Positions 54,711-63,862 of a DNA stretch of 64,000 bases are shown here, in pieces. Where the stretch lies: positions 62,001 through 126,000 of the forward strand of contig NZ_JARBFX010000004.1 of assembly GCF_028863665.1 (NCBI RefSeq), written 5' to 3'. The position numbers and the translations under genes were made by a program. Every line of letters starts with the position of its first letter. Within the stretch, counting starts at the first letter, position 1. The notes under the pieces were generated by a model, which saw nothing but the letters and a program-made list of their open reading frames with translations, was not told where the DNA came from and did not search any database. The stretch comes from Aquabacter sediminis. Lineage in GTDB: Bacteria; Pseudomonadota; Alphaproteobacteria; Rhizobiales; Xanthobacteraceae.

Positions 54711-55083
54711 CCACCCGCCTGGTCTGTCCTGTGTCGCGCAAATACTGGGCTGGCGGCGAGCGCCTAATGGAGTTGCATGCCATGCCCGCTTGATAGGCAT
54801 TTGGCCGTTCGAAAACCCGCTCTGAGGCTGGGCTGAACCGAATGGCTGGCGCCGATAGGTGTGGAACCGAGCCTTCATTGGAGTTGGCATAATTCGTGCG
54901 TGCAAAATCGCGTCAATGAAGACGACCGCTCGCCGGTATACGTGGCCAATGGCGGCCAACGTGCAGGGCATGTCAGGGAAGCCTCGAACAAGAATCGAGG
55001 ATTGCTGGCGCGCGTCGTGACGCATTTTATAACATGCTCGCCTTCCTGCACCCGGCACGCGGTCGCTCCCTGGAGGACGCACC
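54711..55083. other. Leader region of the nirB operon
   Basis: About 370 bases without a gene on either strand. It contains a possible sigma-54 promoter (54885-54900) and, at 55072-55076, the ribosome site GGAGG of nirB. The distance from promoter to gene (about 180 bases) leaves room for a regulatory leader, but I see no clear paired terminator/antiterminator. Confidence 0.5.
54885..54900 (+). promoter_or_regulatory. Possible sigma-54 promoter for nirBD
   Basis: TGGCATAATTCGTGCG has the invariant GG (54886-54887) and GC (54898-54899) ten bases apart, as sigma-54 promoters require, with TGGCA at the -24 side. Nitrite assimilation genes are often controlled by NtrC and sigma-54. One match in GC-rich DNA is weak evidence. 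Confidence 0.35.
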
Positions 55084-57561
55084 GTGACGTCAGTAAAGGT
55101 CCGCCGTCGACTTGTGGTCGTCGGCAATGGCATGGCCGCCGGCCGCATGCTTGAAGAGCTGTTCGCGCATGACGAGCAGGGATTCGACATCACCCTTTTC
55201 GGCTCCGAGCCGCGGGTCAATTACGACCGGATCATGCTGTCCCCCGTGCTGGCTCGGGAGAAGACGTATGAAGACATCATCATTCATGACGAGGGCTGGT
55301 ATGCGCGACATGGCGTGCGGCTGATCCTCGACGACCGGGTGGTGGTCATCGACCGGGCGGCCAAGACGGTTACGAGCGCGTCCGGTCTGTGCGTGCCTTA
55401 TGACGTTCTGGTGCTCGCCACCGGCTCGGACCCCTTTGTCATTCCGGTGCCCGGCGCGGATTTGCCGGGGGTCGTCACCTTCCGCGATCTCGATGATGTG
55501 GAGCGGATGCTGGCGGCCGCCGACCGTGGCGGCCGGGCCGTGGTCATCGGCGGGGGGCTGCTGGGCCTTGAGGCTGCCGCAGGCCTGGCGCTGAACGGCA
55601 TGAGCACCAGCGTGGTGCATCTCATGCCGTTCCTGATGGAGCGCCAACTGGACCAGAACGCCGCCTATCTGCTTCAGAAGGCCATCGAGAAGCGTGGCAT
55701 CGACGTCTACACAAGCGCGAACACCGTTGCAGTCCTAGGCTCTGACCGGGTCGAGGCCGTGCTGCTGGAGGGGGGACGCTCCCTGCCTGCGGACCTTGTG
55801 GTGATGGCTGTGGGTATTCGGCCTAGCGCGGCGCTCGCCCGAGCGGCGGGGTTGGAGGTGAAGCGCGGAATCGTCGTCGATGACGCTCTTACAACCAGCG
55901 ACCCCGACATCTACGCCTTGGGCGAATGCGTCGAGCACCGGGGCGCCTGCTATGGGCTCGTGGCGCCGCTTTACGAGATGGCCAAGGTACTCGCAGCGCG
56001 CCTCGCCGACGTCGCGAGCAACGAGTATCGAGGCTCCGTGACCGCCACGAAGCTGAAAGTCACAGGGGTCGACCTCTTCTCCGCCGGAGATTTTTCCGAA
56101 GGGGACGAGACGGACGAAGTGGTTTTGCGCGATCCGGCACGCGGCATTTACAAGCGCGCAATCCTGCGAGGCGACCGCCTCGTTGGCGCGGTGCTCTATG
56201 GTGATACCGCCGATGGGGCATGGTTCTTCGATCTCATCAAGACCGGCGCGGACGTCTCCAAGATGCGCGACACGCTCATCTATGGCCAGGCATACCAGGG
56301 CGGGGGCGTAGCGCTCGACCCGGTAGCCGCGGTGGCCGCCCTGTCCGACGAGGCAGAAATCTGCGGGTGCAATGGCGTCTCCAAGGGCGCAATCGTCTCG
56401 GCCATCCGCTCGAAGGGCCTGACCACCATCGACGATGTGCGCGCCGTCACCAAGGCATCCGCCTCGTGCGGCCAGTGCACATCGAAGGTTGAGGCGGTAC
56501 TCGCTGCCACGTTGGGCGCGTCCTATGCCGCTGCCGGCCGGAAGGCCATGTGCAAGTGCACTGACCTGACGCATGACGAGGTGCGCGGCTTCATTGCAAC
56601 AAAAGTACTGAAATCGGTGCCTGCCGTCATGCAGGAGCTCGGCTGGAAAACCTCGTGCGGCTGCGCCTCCTGCCGTCCGGCGCTCAACTACTACCTGATT
56701 GCGGCCTGGCCGGGCGAATATCGAGACGACCCGCAATCCCGCTTCATCAACGAGCGGGTCCACGCAAACATTCAGAAGGACGGCACTTTTTCCGTGGTGC
56801 CGCGGATGTGGGGCGGTCTCACCACCGTCCAGGAGCTGCGCGCCATAGCTGATGTCGCGGAACGCTATGACGTGCGCACCATCAAGGTCACGGGAGGACA
56901 ACGAATAGATCTACTCGGCATCCGCAAGGAAGATCTCCCTGCAGTCTGGGCGGAGCTGAACGCCGCCGGGATGGTGTCCGGCGCGGCCTATGCGAAGGGC
57001 CTGCGCACGGTCAAAACCTGTGTCGGCTCCGAATGGTGCCGCTTCGGCACACAGGATTCCACCGGCCTCGGCGTCAAGCTGGAGCGCCTCATGTGCGGCT
57101 CCTGGACCCCCGCCAAGGTTAAGCTGGCGGTTTCGGGCTGTCCGCGCAACTGCGCGGAGGCGACGGTGAAGGACATCGGCATCATCTGTGTCGAGTCGGG
57201 CTACGACATCCACGTGGCGGGTGCCGCGGGCCTGCATGTGCGCGCCACGGACCTGTTGGGCCATGTGGATACGGAAGAGGAGGCCATCGAGGTCTGCTCG
57301 GCCATACTCCAGGCCTATCGCGAGCAGGCGACCTATCTGGAGCGCATCTACAAGTGGGTCGACAAGATCGGACTGGACACGCTCCGCTCCCTCGTCCTTG
57401 AGGATCTCGACTCCCGCCGGGCTCTGTACGAGCGTTTCCTGGTCTCCCAGCGCGCCGTCCACCGCGACCCTTGGGCCGAGCGCGCGGCCGGCCGCGAGCT
57501 TCACGAATTCATGCCGCTCGCACGCCTCGATGGTGTCCGCGCGGCCGTCACTTCGGAGTGA
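55084..57561 (+). CDS. nirB: NirB, NADH-dependent nitrite reductase large subunit
   Basis: NirB reduces nitrite to ammonia in the cytoplasm using NADH. The 825-residue product has the FAD motif VVVGNGMAAGRMLEEL at the N-terminus, an NAD-binding VVIGGGLLGLEAA near residues 155-167, a BFD-type 2Fe-2S region (CGCNGVSK and CGQC, with a second CGCASC), and the siroheme/4Fe-4S ligands CVGSEWC near 646-652 and SGCPRNC near 685-690. It starts with GTG eight bases after GGAGG. The length is normal for NirB. Confidence 0.96.
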   Translation: MTSVKVRRRLVVVGNGMAAGRMLEELFAHDEQGFDITLFGSEPRVNYDRIMLSPVLAREKTYEDIIIHDEGWYARHGVRLILDDRVVVIDRAAKTVTSASGLCVPYDVLVLATGSDPFVIPVPGADLPGVVTFRDLDDVERMLAAADRGGRAVVIGGGLLGLEAAAGLALNGMSTSVVHLMPFLMERQLDQNAAYLLQKAIEKRGIDVYTSANTVAVLGSDRVEAVLLEGGRSLPADLVVMAVGIRPSAALARAAGLEVKRGIVVDDALTTSDPDIYALGECVEHRGACYGLVAPLYEMAKVLAARLADVASNEYRGSVTATKLKVTGVDLFSAGDFSEGDETDEVVLRDPARGIYKRAILRGDRLVGAVLYGDTADGAWFFDLIKTGADVSKMRDTLIYGQAYQGGGVALDPVAAVAALSDEAEICGCNGVSKGAIVSAIRSKGLTTIDDVRAVTKASASCGQCTSKVEAVLAATLGASYAAAGRKAMCKCTDLTHDEVRGFIATKVLKSVPAVMQELGWKTSCGCASCRPALNYYLIAAWPGEYRDDPQSRFINERVHANIQKDGTFSVVPRMWGGLTTVQELRAIADVAERYDVRTIKVTGGQRIDLLGIRKEDLPAVWAELNAAGMVSGAAYAKGLRTVKTCVGSEWCRFGTQDSTGLGVKLERLMCGSWTPAKVKLAVSGCPRNCAEATVKDIGIICVESGYDIHVAGAAGLHVRATDLLGHVDTEEEAIEVCSAILQAYREQATYLERIYKWVDKIGLDTLRSLVLEDLDSRRALYERFLVSQRAVHRDPWAERAAGRELHEFMPLARLDGVRAAVTSE

Positions 57562-57566
57562 GAGCC

Positions 57567-57905
57567 ATGCAAATCGCAGATGAATACTGGTTCGATCTCG
57601 GTCCCCTCAGCGGCATTCCGCGGCGGGGCGCACGCACCGTCAAGGTCCCTCGCCGCGAGATCGCCGTGTTCCGCACGGCGAACGACGAGGTGTTTGCCCT
57701 GGAAAACCGTTGTCCCCATAAGGGCGGCCCGCTCTCGGAAGGCATCGTCCATGGCCGCAAGGTGGCCTGCCCGTTGCACAATTGGGTGATCGACCTTGAT
57801 AGCGGCGAGGCCGGCGGCGCCGACCACGGCTGCGCCCGTACGTTTCCGGTCAAAGTCGAGAATGACCGCATCTTCATCAACATGGGAATCGCTGCGGCTC
57901 CCTAA
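57567..57905 (+). CDS. nirD: NirD, nitrite reductase small subunit
   Basis: A 112-residue Rieske-type partner of NirB with the 2Fe-2S ligand motifs CPHKG and CPLHNW. In some classical NirD proteins these ligands are absent; here both boxes are intact, so the cluster is probably present. It begins five bases after nirB, indicating one operon. Confidence 0.93.
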   Translation: MQIADEYWFDLGPLSGIPRRGARTVKVPRREIAVFRTANDEVFALENRCPHKGGPLSEGIVHGRKVACPLHNWVIDLDSGEAGGADHGCARTFPVKVENDRIFINMGIAAAP

Positions 57906-58089
57906 CGCGCGATCTGCTCCGATTGAAACAATCCGAGCGGTGAAACGCCATCTGCCTCTCTGAAGACAGACGGCTTCACCGATCACATTGCATCGCGCGA
58001 CGGTTCGATGTGACCGGCTCCCATTCCGGGCACCAACGACGGCATCCCTCACCGCTCACCTCACGAATTTAAACTTTCCTGGAGTACCG

Positions 58090-58902
58090 ATGGCCTATCT
58101 CGCCCCTTCCGAATTCGTCAGCAAAATGGTCGACGCTGGAGAAATGAAGATCTTCATGTCGACTCGCGACACCTTGATCCGCTCCTACATGGCAGGAGCT
58201 ATCCTCGCGCTCGCAGCGGCCTTCGCCATCACCGTCACGGTGAACACAGGCAACCACCTCATAGGCTCGCTCTTATTCCCGGTCGGCTTCGCCATGCTCT
58301 ACCTGCTTGGATTCGACCTGCTGACAGGGGTCTTCACCCTTGCTCCGCTGGCCGTGTTCGACAAGCGGCCTGGCGCCACGTGGAACGGGGTGCTGCGCAA
58401 TTGGGGGCTGGTGTTCATCGGCAACTTTGCCGGGGCGCTGACGGTCGCGTTGTTCATGTCCATCATCTTCACTTACGGCTTCACCGAAGCTCCCAACGCA
58501 GTTGGTCAGAAGATCGGCAGCATCGGCGAAGGACGCACCGTGGGCTATGCCGCGCATGGCTTTGCCGGCATGCTGACGCTCTTCATCCGGGCAGTCATGT
58601 GCAACTGGATGGTCTCGACCGGCGTTGTGGCCGCCATGATGTCCACCACGGTGTCGGGTAAGGTCATCGCTATGTGGATGCCGATTTTGGTGTTTTTCTA
58701 TATGGGATTCGAGCATTCCATCGTGAACATGTACTTGTTTCCGTCGGGCCTGATGATGGGTGGGCATTTCACGATCATGGATTATCTCTTGTGGAATGAG
58801 ATTCCCACAGTAATCGGAAATCTGGTGGGTGGGCTGACATTTGTGGGCGCAACACTCTATTCAACCCACTACAAGACGGCACCGAGTCGCATCCCTGGCT
58901 GA
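58090..58902 (+). CDS. nirC: Formate/nitrite transporter family channel (NirC-like)
   Basis: A 270-residue FNT-family channel with six hydrophobic segments and the family signatures FVSKMVDAGEMK near the N-terminus, GFDLLTGVFTLAPLAVFD and GFEHSIVNMYLFPSG. Beside nirBD it most likely moves nitrite across the inner membrane. GGAG lies five bases before the ATG. The 184-base gap after nirD suggests its own promoter or a processed leader. Confidence 0.93.
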   Translation: MAYLAPSEFVSKMVDAGEMKIFMSTRDTLIRSYMAGAILALAAAFAITVTVNTGNHLIGSLLFPVGFAMLYLLGFDLLTGVFTLAPLAVFDKRPGATWNGVLRNWGLVFIGNFAGALTVALFMSIIFTYGFTEAPNAVGQKIGSIGEGRTVGYAAHGFAGMLTLFIRAVMCNWMVSTGVVAAMMSTTVSGKVIAMWMPILVFFYMGFEHSIVNMYLFPSGLMMGGHFTIMDYLLWNEIPTVIGNLVGGLTFVGATLYSTHYKTAPSRIPG

Positions 58903-58934
58903 CGCAGAGCCACGCCACAAACACCCTTGCGCCA

Positions 58935-58956
58935 GGCCCCCGCATCGGCGGGGGCC
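58935..58956. terminator. GC hairpin between nirC and the kinase gene
   Basis: GGCCCCCGC (58935-58943) and GCGGGGGCC (58948-58956) form a perfect 9-bp stem with a 4-base loop, followed by GTTT. It probably reduces transcription reaching the kinase gene 16 bases downstream, acting as a partial terminator. Confidence 0.65.
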
Positions 58957-58971
58957 GTTTAGGGAGTTCGT

Positions 58972-60705
58972 ATGCCGAAAATCCTCAGTGTGTCCCTAGG
59001 GCAATGTTCGGAGGCGGGCCTTAAGGCGGACAATCAAGACTTTCATGGCGCGATCATTCCGGACGGAGCGGCACTCACCCTTAAGGGAATAGCGCTCGCG
59101 ATCGCTGACGGCATCAGTTCAAGCAGCGTGAGCCGCGTCGCGAGCGAATCGGCGGTCAAAGGGTTCCTCACCGACTATTACTGCACCTCCGACGCCTGGA
59201 GCGTGAAGACGTCCGCCGAGCGCGTCCTGTCTGCCACGAATTCATGGCTCCATGCCCAAACGCGACGCAGTCAATGGGCCTACGACCGGGACAAGGGCTA
59301 TGTCTGCACCTTTTCCGGCCTGGTACTCAAGGCGACTACCGCTCACCTTTTTCATGCGGGCGACAGCCGAATCTACCGGATGACGGGCGGTACGCTGGAG
59401 CAACTGACCGACGACCATAGGCTCGTCGTCTCTCCAACGGACTCTTTCCTGTCCCGTGCGATGGGCATGGACCGCAACATCGAGATCGACTACCGGGCGC
59501 TGCCGGTGCAACCCGGTGACACCTTCGTCATGGCGACGGATGGTGTGTATGCGCATGCGAGCGCGAAGTTCATAGCCAGTGCCATCGCCGCGAACGGCGG
59601 CGACCTCAACGCGGCCGCCCGAGCCATTGTGCTGGAGGCGCTTCACAAAGGGAGCCAGGATAACCTGACGGTCCAAATCGTCCGGGTCGAGACGCTCCCG
59701 GACGATGAGGCGCGTGACGTCCTGGGGCATGCCCTTGACCTGCCGCTGCCCGCATTGCCCGCGCCGCGCCAGATGCTGGATGGCTATAGGATCGAACGTC
59801 AGGTCCACGCATCCAGCCGGAGCCATTTGTATCTGGCAACTCATGTCGAGAGCGGCGCGCAGGTGGTCCTGAAACTGCCGAGCGTGGAATTGCGCGACGA
59901 CTCGACCTATCTGCGGCGTCTCTTCATGGAAGAATGGATCGCGCGTCGCATCGAAAGCCCGCACGTCCTGAAGGCTGCCCCGCCACAAATCCGCACCTCG
60001 CTCTATACCGCGATGGAATATGTGGAGGGCCGAACACTGTCCCAATGGATGCGGGACAATCCGCGGCCCGACCTGGAAACCGTCCGAGGCATCGTCGATC
60101 AGATCGCGATTGGGCTGAACGCCTTCCATCGAAAAGACATGCTTCACCAAGACATACGGCCCGACAACATCCTGATCGATCCGTGCGGCACGGTGAAGAT
60201 CATCGACTTTGGTTCCACAAGGGTTGCGGGCATCATCGAATCCACACGCGACTCTGCGGAGACCGCAATACTCGGGACAGTTCAGTACACCGCGCCGGAA
60301 TACCATGGGGGGGTAAGCGGGACACCCCAATCTGATCTCTATTCTCTGGCGGTGATCACCTACCAGATGCTCACCGGTCAGCTTCCCTATGATCCGCGCG
60401 CGCTGGTCGCGCACGCGCGTGGTGGGCGACAACGGCTTGTCTATATGTCGGCGCTCGACCCCGTTCCCTCGCTGCCCCCTTGGGTGGACGATGTGCTTGA
60501 GACCGCGCTGTCCACGGATCCCAGCCGTCGGTTCGCAGATGTTTCCGAATTCACCTATGCCCTGCGTCACCCTGACGGGAACTATTCACGACGATCTGCG
60601 CGCCCCCTACTCGAGCGCGACCCGCTTGTTTTTTGGAAGGCCGCTGCGATTGCCTTAGGGGCAACATCAGTCTTGCAGGCGATTTTACGGCTTAGCGGGA
60701 ATTAA
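58972..60705 (+). CDS. PP2C phosphatase - Ser/Thr kinase fusion, membrane anchored
   Basis: A 577-residue bifunctional protein. Residues about 1-240 are a PP2C phosphatase (KADNQDF, LAIADG, HAGDSRIY, ATDGVYAHAS, GSQDNLTV), residues about 265-535 a Hanks-type kinase (VVLKLPS for the ATP lysine, HQDIRPDNILID catalytic loop, IIDFGS, GTVQYTAPEY), and a hydrophobic segment near 553-573 is a C-terminal anchor. The catalytic loop has HQD in place of HRD. Such fusions occur next to nitrate/nitrite transport genes, so they may adjust transport or nitrogen status; the substrate is unknown. Confidence 0.9.
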   Translation: MPKILSVSLGQCSEAGLKADNQDFHGAIIPDGAALTLKGIALAIADGISSSSVSRVASESAVKGFLTDYYCTSDAWSVKTSAERVLSATNSWLHAQTRRSQWAYDRDKGYVCTFSGLVLKATTAHLFHAGDSRIYRMTGGTLEQLTDDHRLVVSPTDSFLSRAMGMDRNIEIDYRALPVQPGDTFVMATDGVYAHASAKFIASAIAANGGDLNAAARAIVLEALHKGSQDNLTVQIVRVETLPDDEARDVLGHALDLPLPALPAPRQMLDGYRIERQVHASSRSHLYLATHVESGAQVVLKLPSVELRDDSTYLRRLFMEEWIARRIESPHVLKAAPPQIRTSLYTAMEYVEGRTLSQWMRDNPRPDLETVRGIVDQIAIGLNAFHRKDMLHQDIRPDNILIDPCGTVKIIDFGSTRVAGIIESTRDSAETAILGTVQYTAPEYHGGVSGTPQSDLYSLAVITYQMLTGQLPYDPRALVAHARGGRQRLVYMSALDPVPSLPPWVDDVLETALSTDPSRRFADVSEFTYALRHPDGNYSRRSARPLLERDPLVFWKAAAIALGATSVLQAILRLSGN

Positions 60706-60917
60706 GCCTGTGGTGCGGATATCTGAATCCGTAAGGCGCATGCTCGGATGAATTTCATTCGACCCCACTGTCCGCGGCAACCCTGCGCAAGTAAGTGGCG
60801 AGCATTTCCTTGCTGTATTTCTGATCTAGCGAATATTCAGCCTGTTAGAATTCGATGACATCAAGAATAAAATGAATGAACTCACATAATTTGTCGGATC
60901 CAATCTATGAGAACCGC

Positions 60918-61223
60918 ATGACGCCATTTGCCGAGTTGCTTCAACAGAGGGCAGGAAGCTCCTGGCTGTTCATCGCGAGGACCATCCTGCTCGGCGCGCT
61001 GCACGGGCTGGAACCGGGCCATTCCAAGACGGTGACGGCCGCCTTCATCGTAGCGCTGCCTGGAGTTTCGGCCCATGTGGTCCCTCTCGGCCCGCCGGCC
61101 ATAGTGTCTCACATACGGCGCGCTCTCGGCTTCTTCTATGCACGGCTGATCGCGGTGGGCCTTGATGTCGGCGGGCGCCGCCGGAGCGGCATCGCCGTGC
61201 TCGCCAGCGCGCAGGCGGTGTGA
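60918..61223 (+). pseudogene. rcnA: Truncated RcnA-type nickel/cobalt exporter
   Basis: The 101-codon frame begins like RcnA (MTPFAELLQQRAGSSWLFIARTI, then GALHGLEPGHSKTVTAAFIVAL with the HxxxxH metal motif). It loses similarity after about residue 60, reading into a basic, non-membrane sequence that stops just before the MFS gene. Intact members are about three times longer. It is most likely a broken copy, with later helices deleted or shifted out of frame. Confidence 0.72.
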
Positions 61224-61226
61224 GAC

Positions 61227-62546
61227 ATGCTCGCTGTCCTTGCGAACCGGACATACCGGCACCTGTTCCTCGCACAGGTCATTGCCCTGATCGGGACCGG
61301 GCTGGCGACCGTGGCCCTCGGCCTTCTCGCGTATGACTTGGCGGGGGCGAATGCGGGGTCGGTGCTGGGCACGGCACTCGCGATCAAGATGATCGCCTAT
61401 GTCGGGGGCGCGCCGGTTGCAGCTGCCTTTGCCGAGCGACTGCCTCGGCGGACCATGCTGGTTTCGCTGGATCTGGTTCGTGCCGCCGTCGCGCTTCTGC
61501 TGCCCTTCGTGAGCGAGATCTGGCAGGTCTATGTGCTGATCTTCGTGCTCCAGTCGGCCTCCGCCGGGTTCACGCCGACCTTCCAGGCGACCATCCCCGA
61601 TGTCCTGCCGGATGAGCGTGACTATACTCGTGCGCTCTCGCTATCGCGGCTCGCCTATGATCTAGAAAGCGTGGTCAGCCCGATGCTGGCCGCCGCCTTG
61701 CTCACGCTGATCAGCTTTCACAGCCTGTTCGCCGGCACCGTCGTCGGCTTCCTTGCCTCGGCCGCACTCGTCGTGTCGGTGGTCCTGCCGAGCCCGCAGG
61801 CGATAGAGAAGCGGGGCATTTATGATCGGACCACGCGCGGCATCCGCATCTATCTCGCGACGCCGCGCCTGCGCGGCCTGCTCGCGCTGAACCTTGCCGT
61901 CGCCGCGGCCAGTGCCATGGTCATCGTCAATACCGTGGTCCTGGTTCAAGCGGTGCTCGGCCTCGATCAGAGCGCGACCGCGCTGGCGCTCGCCGCCTTC
62001 GGCGGGGGCTCGATGGTGGCGGCACTGGCGTTGCCTCGGCTGCTGGATACGGTTCCCGACCGCGCCGCCATGCTCGCCGGCGCCGGGATCTTGGTCGCGG
62101 GGCTTCTTGTCGGATCAGCGCTGCGCAGCTTCGCGTTCGTGCTGCCGCTCTGGTTCCTGCTGGGGCTTGGATATTCGTTGGTGCAGACCCCCTCGGGGCG
62201 ACTGCTGCGCCGCTCCTCGCGGCCGGAAGACCGTCCCTCCCTCTTCGCGGCGCAGTTCGCACTGTCGCATGCCTGCTGGCTGATCACGTATCCTCTTGCC
62301 GGCTGGTTCGGCGCAAGCATGGGGTTGCCGGGCACGTCCGCCGTTCTTGCCATTCTTGCTGGGGTCGCAGCTCTCGCCGCGATGCGGCTTTGGCCGGCAA
62401 GAGATCCCGATGAACTGGAGCATGTCCACGACGCGCTGCAGGACGATGATCCCCATCTGGCCGGCGCTATTCCCGTTTCCGGCGGGCACCGGCATAGCCA
62501 TGAGTTCGTCATCGACCACCATCACACAGCATGGCCGCGCGGGTGA
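61227..62546 (+). CDS. MFS exporter with histidine-rich tail (NreB-like)
   Basis: A 439-residue MFS transporter with about twelve hydrophobic segments and a C-terminal tail rich in histidine (HVHDALQDDD, GHRHSHEFVIDHHH, residues about 397-435). His-rich tails are a trait of NreB-type nickel exporters, and the neighbours are nickel/cobalt efflux genes, so nickel export is the best guess. It begins three bases after the broken rcnA frame and is followed by the DedA-like and Ni/Co genes on the same strand. Confidence 0.82.
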   Translation: MLAVLANRTYRHLFLAQVIALIGTGLATVALGLLAYDLAGANAGSVLGTALAIKMIAYVGGAPVAAAFAERLPRRTMLVSLDLVRAAVALLLPFVSEIWQVYVLIFVLQSASAGFTPTFQATIPDVLPDERDYTRALSLSRLAYDLESVVSPMLAAALLTLISFHSLFAGTVVGFLASAALVVSVVLPSPQAIEKRGIYDRTTRGIRIYLATPRLRGLLALNLAVAAASAMVIVNTVVLVQAVLGLDQSATALALAAFGGGSMVAALALPRLLDTVPDRAAMLAGAGILVAGLLVGSALRSFAFVLPLWFLLGLGYSLVQTPSGRLLRRSSRPEDRPSLFAAQFALSHACWLITYPLAGWFGASMGLPGTSAVLAILAGVAALAAMRLWPARDPDELEHVHDALQDDDPHLAGAIPVSGGHRHSHEFVIDHHHTAWPRG

Positions 62547-62571
62547 TGCCTCCTGGCGATCGCGGACGACC

Positions 62572-63009
62572 ATGACCGAGCTGACGGCCTTTGCCGGCCT
62601 CTTCTTCAGCGCATTGATCGCTGCGACGATCCTGCCGATGCAATCGGAAGCCGTTCTGGTCGGGTTGCTGCTAGCGACCGACTATCCGCCCTGGGTGCTG
62701 GTGGGTGTGGCGAGCCTCGGCAATGTGCTGGGTTCGGTCATCAACTGGCTGCTCGGGCGCGGCATTCACCGGTTTCGGCGCCAGAGATGGTTTCCCGTCA
62801 AGCCTGCGGCCCTGGCGCGCTCGGAGACCTGGTACCGCCGCTACGGCAAATGGTCCCTGCTTCTCAGCTGGGCGCCGGTCATAGGCGATCCGCTGACCGT
62901 CATTGCCGGGGTGCTGCGCGAGCCGCTGCCAATGTTCTTGGCTCTCGTCGCTCTGGCCAAGGTCGGACGCTACGTGGTTCTTGCGGCCGTTACGCTTGGG
63001 CTGGGCTGA
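62572..63009 (+). CDS. YqaA/DedA-like membrane protein
   Basis: A 145-residue protein with three to four hydrophobic segments and the family pattern LVGVASLGNVLGSVINWLLGR followed by RYGKWSLLLSWAPVIGDPLTVIAG. YqaA/DedA relatives are membrane proteins linked to lipid flipping or metal tolerance. The gene is often found in nickel/cobalt resistance clusters of Proteobacteria. It ends two bases before the next start, so it is in the same operon. Confidence 0.85.
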   Translation: MTELTAFAGLFFSALIAATILPMQSEAVLVGLLLATDYPPWVLVGVASLGNVLGSVINWLLGRGIHRFRRQRWFPVKPAALARSETWYRRYGKWSLLLSWAPVIGDPLTVIAGVLREPLPMFLALVALAKVGRYVVLAAVTLGLG

Positions 63010-63011
63010 TC

Positions 63012-63737
63012 ATGGCCTTCTGGCAGTACATTGTCGGTTTCCAGCAGGAAATCTATCAGGCCTTCGCCGCACAGATCCGGGATGTCGCGGGGGCGGGCGG
63101 CTGGGGGGCGTTCATCCTCTATCTGCCAATGGGAAGCCTGTTCGGCGCCGCGCACGCGCTGACCCCTGGACATAGCAAGACGATCCTCGCGACCTATCTT
63201 GCGGGCTCCCACCTTGGCATCCTGCGCGGGCTGGGGGTCTGCCTGGCGCTCTCCTTTACCCATGTGCTGATGTCGGTTCTGATCGCGCTTCTGGCGCTCC
63301 CGCTGATCTCCGCATCACTGGGTAGCGTTGGCCGCACGCCTGTTCTTGAGGATGTCAGCCGGGCGCTTCTGGGCATCATCGGCCTCTGGATGTTGTGGCG
63401 AGCCTGGCGTCGGCACTCGCATGTTCATGGTCGGGGCGAGGGCCTGATGGTCGGCGTCATGGCCGGCCTCATTCCGTGTCCATTGACGCTCTTCGTCATG
63501 ACCTTTGCCATGGCGCGCGGCGTGCCGGAGGCGGGGATCGCCTTCGCCGTAACAATGATGCTCGGGGTCGCGCTCACCCTGTCCACGGTCGCCGTCGCGA
63601 CAATCCTCTTCCGCGATCGGCTGATGCGGCTGCTGGAACATCGGGGGAGGCTCCTGGAACGCTCGGCGCGGTTCATCGAGGCCGCCGCCGGGCTCGTGTT
63701 GCTGGCGGTTGCCTTGAGAGAAGTGTGGCTGCGCTGA
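63012..63737 (+). CDS. Nickel/cobalt transporter (HxxxxH family)
   Basis: A 241-residue membrane protein with six hydrophobic segments and the metal motif GAAHALTPGHSKTILATYLAG, plus a histidine-bearing loop (RRHSHVHGRGEG, residues about 137-148) and PCPLTLFVMTFA. This is the NicO/RcnA-type plan and suggests export of nickel or cobalt. It is intact, unlike the rcnA fragment upstream. Confidence 0.9.
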   Translation: MAFWQYIVGFQQEIYQAFAAQIRDVAGAGGWGAFILYLPMGSLFGAAHALTPGHSKTILATYLAGSHLGILRGLGVCLALSFTHVLMSVLIALLALPLISASLGSVGRTPVLEDVSRALLGIIGLWMLWRAWRRHSHVHGRGEGLMVGVMAGLIPCPLTLFVMTFAMARGVPEAGIAFAVTMMLGVALTLSTVAVATILFRDRLMRLLEHRGRLLERSARFIEAAAGLVLLAVALREVWLR

Positions 63738-63862
63738 TCGCGCGGCTTGCGGGCGACGGACGAGTTCAGCTAGAAGCGGGATAAGGGGTTATTCGCGATT
63801 GCCCCGTGAGGCGGCAGCCCAAAGATCGCGTCCATGTTCCCTGACAAATGGGATGGACGCTC

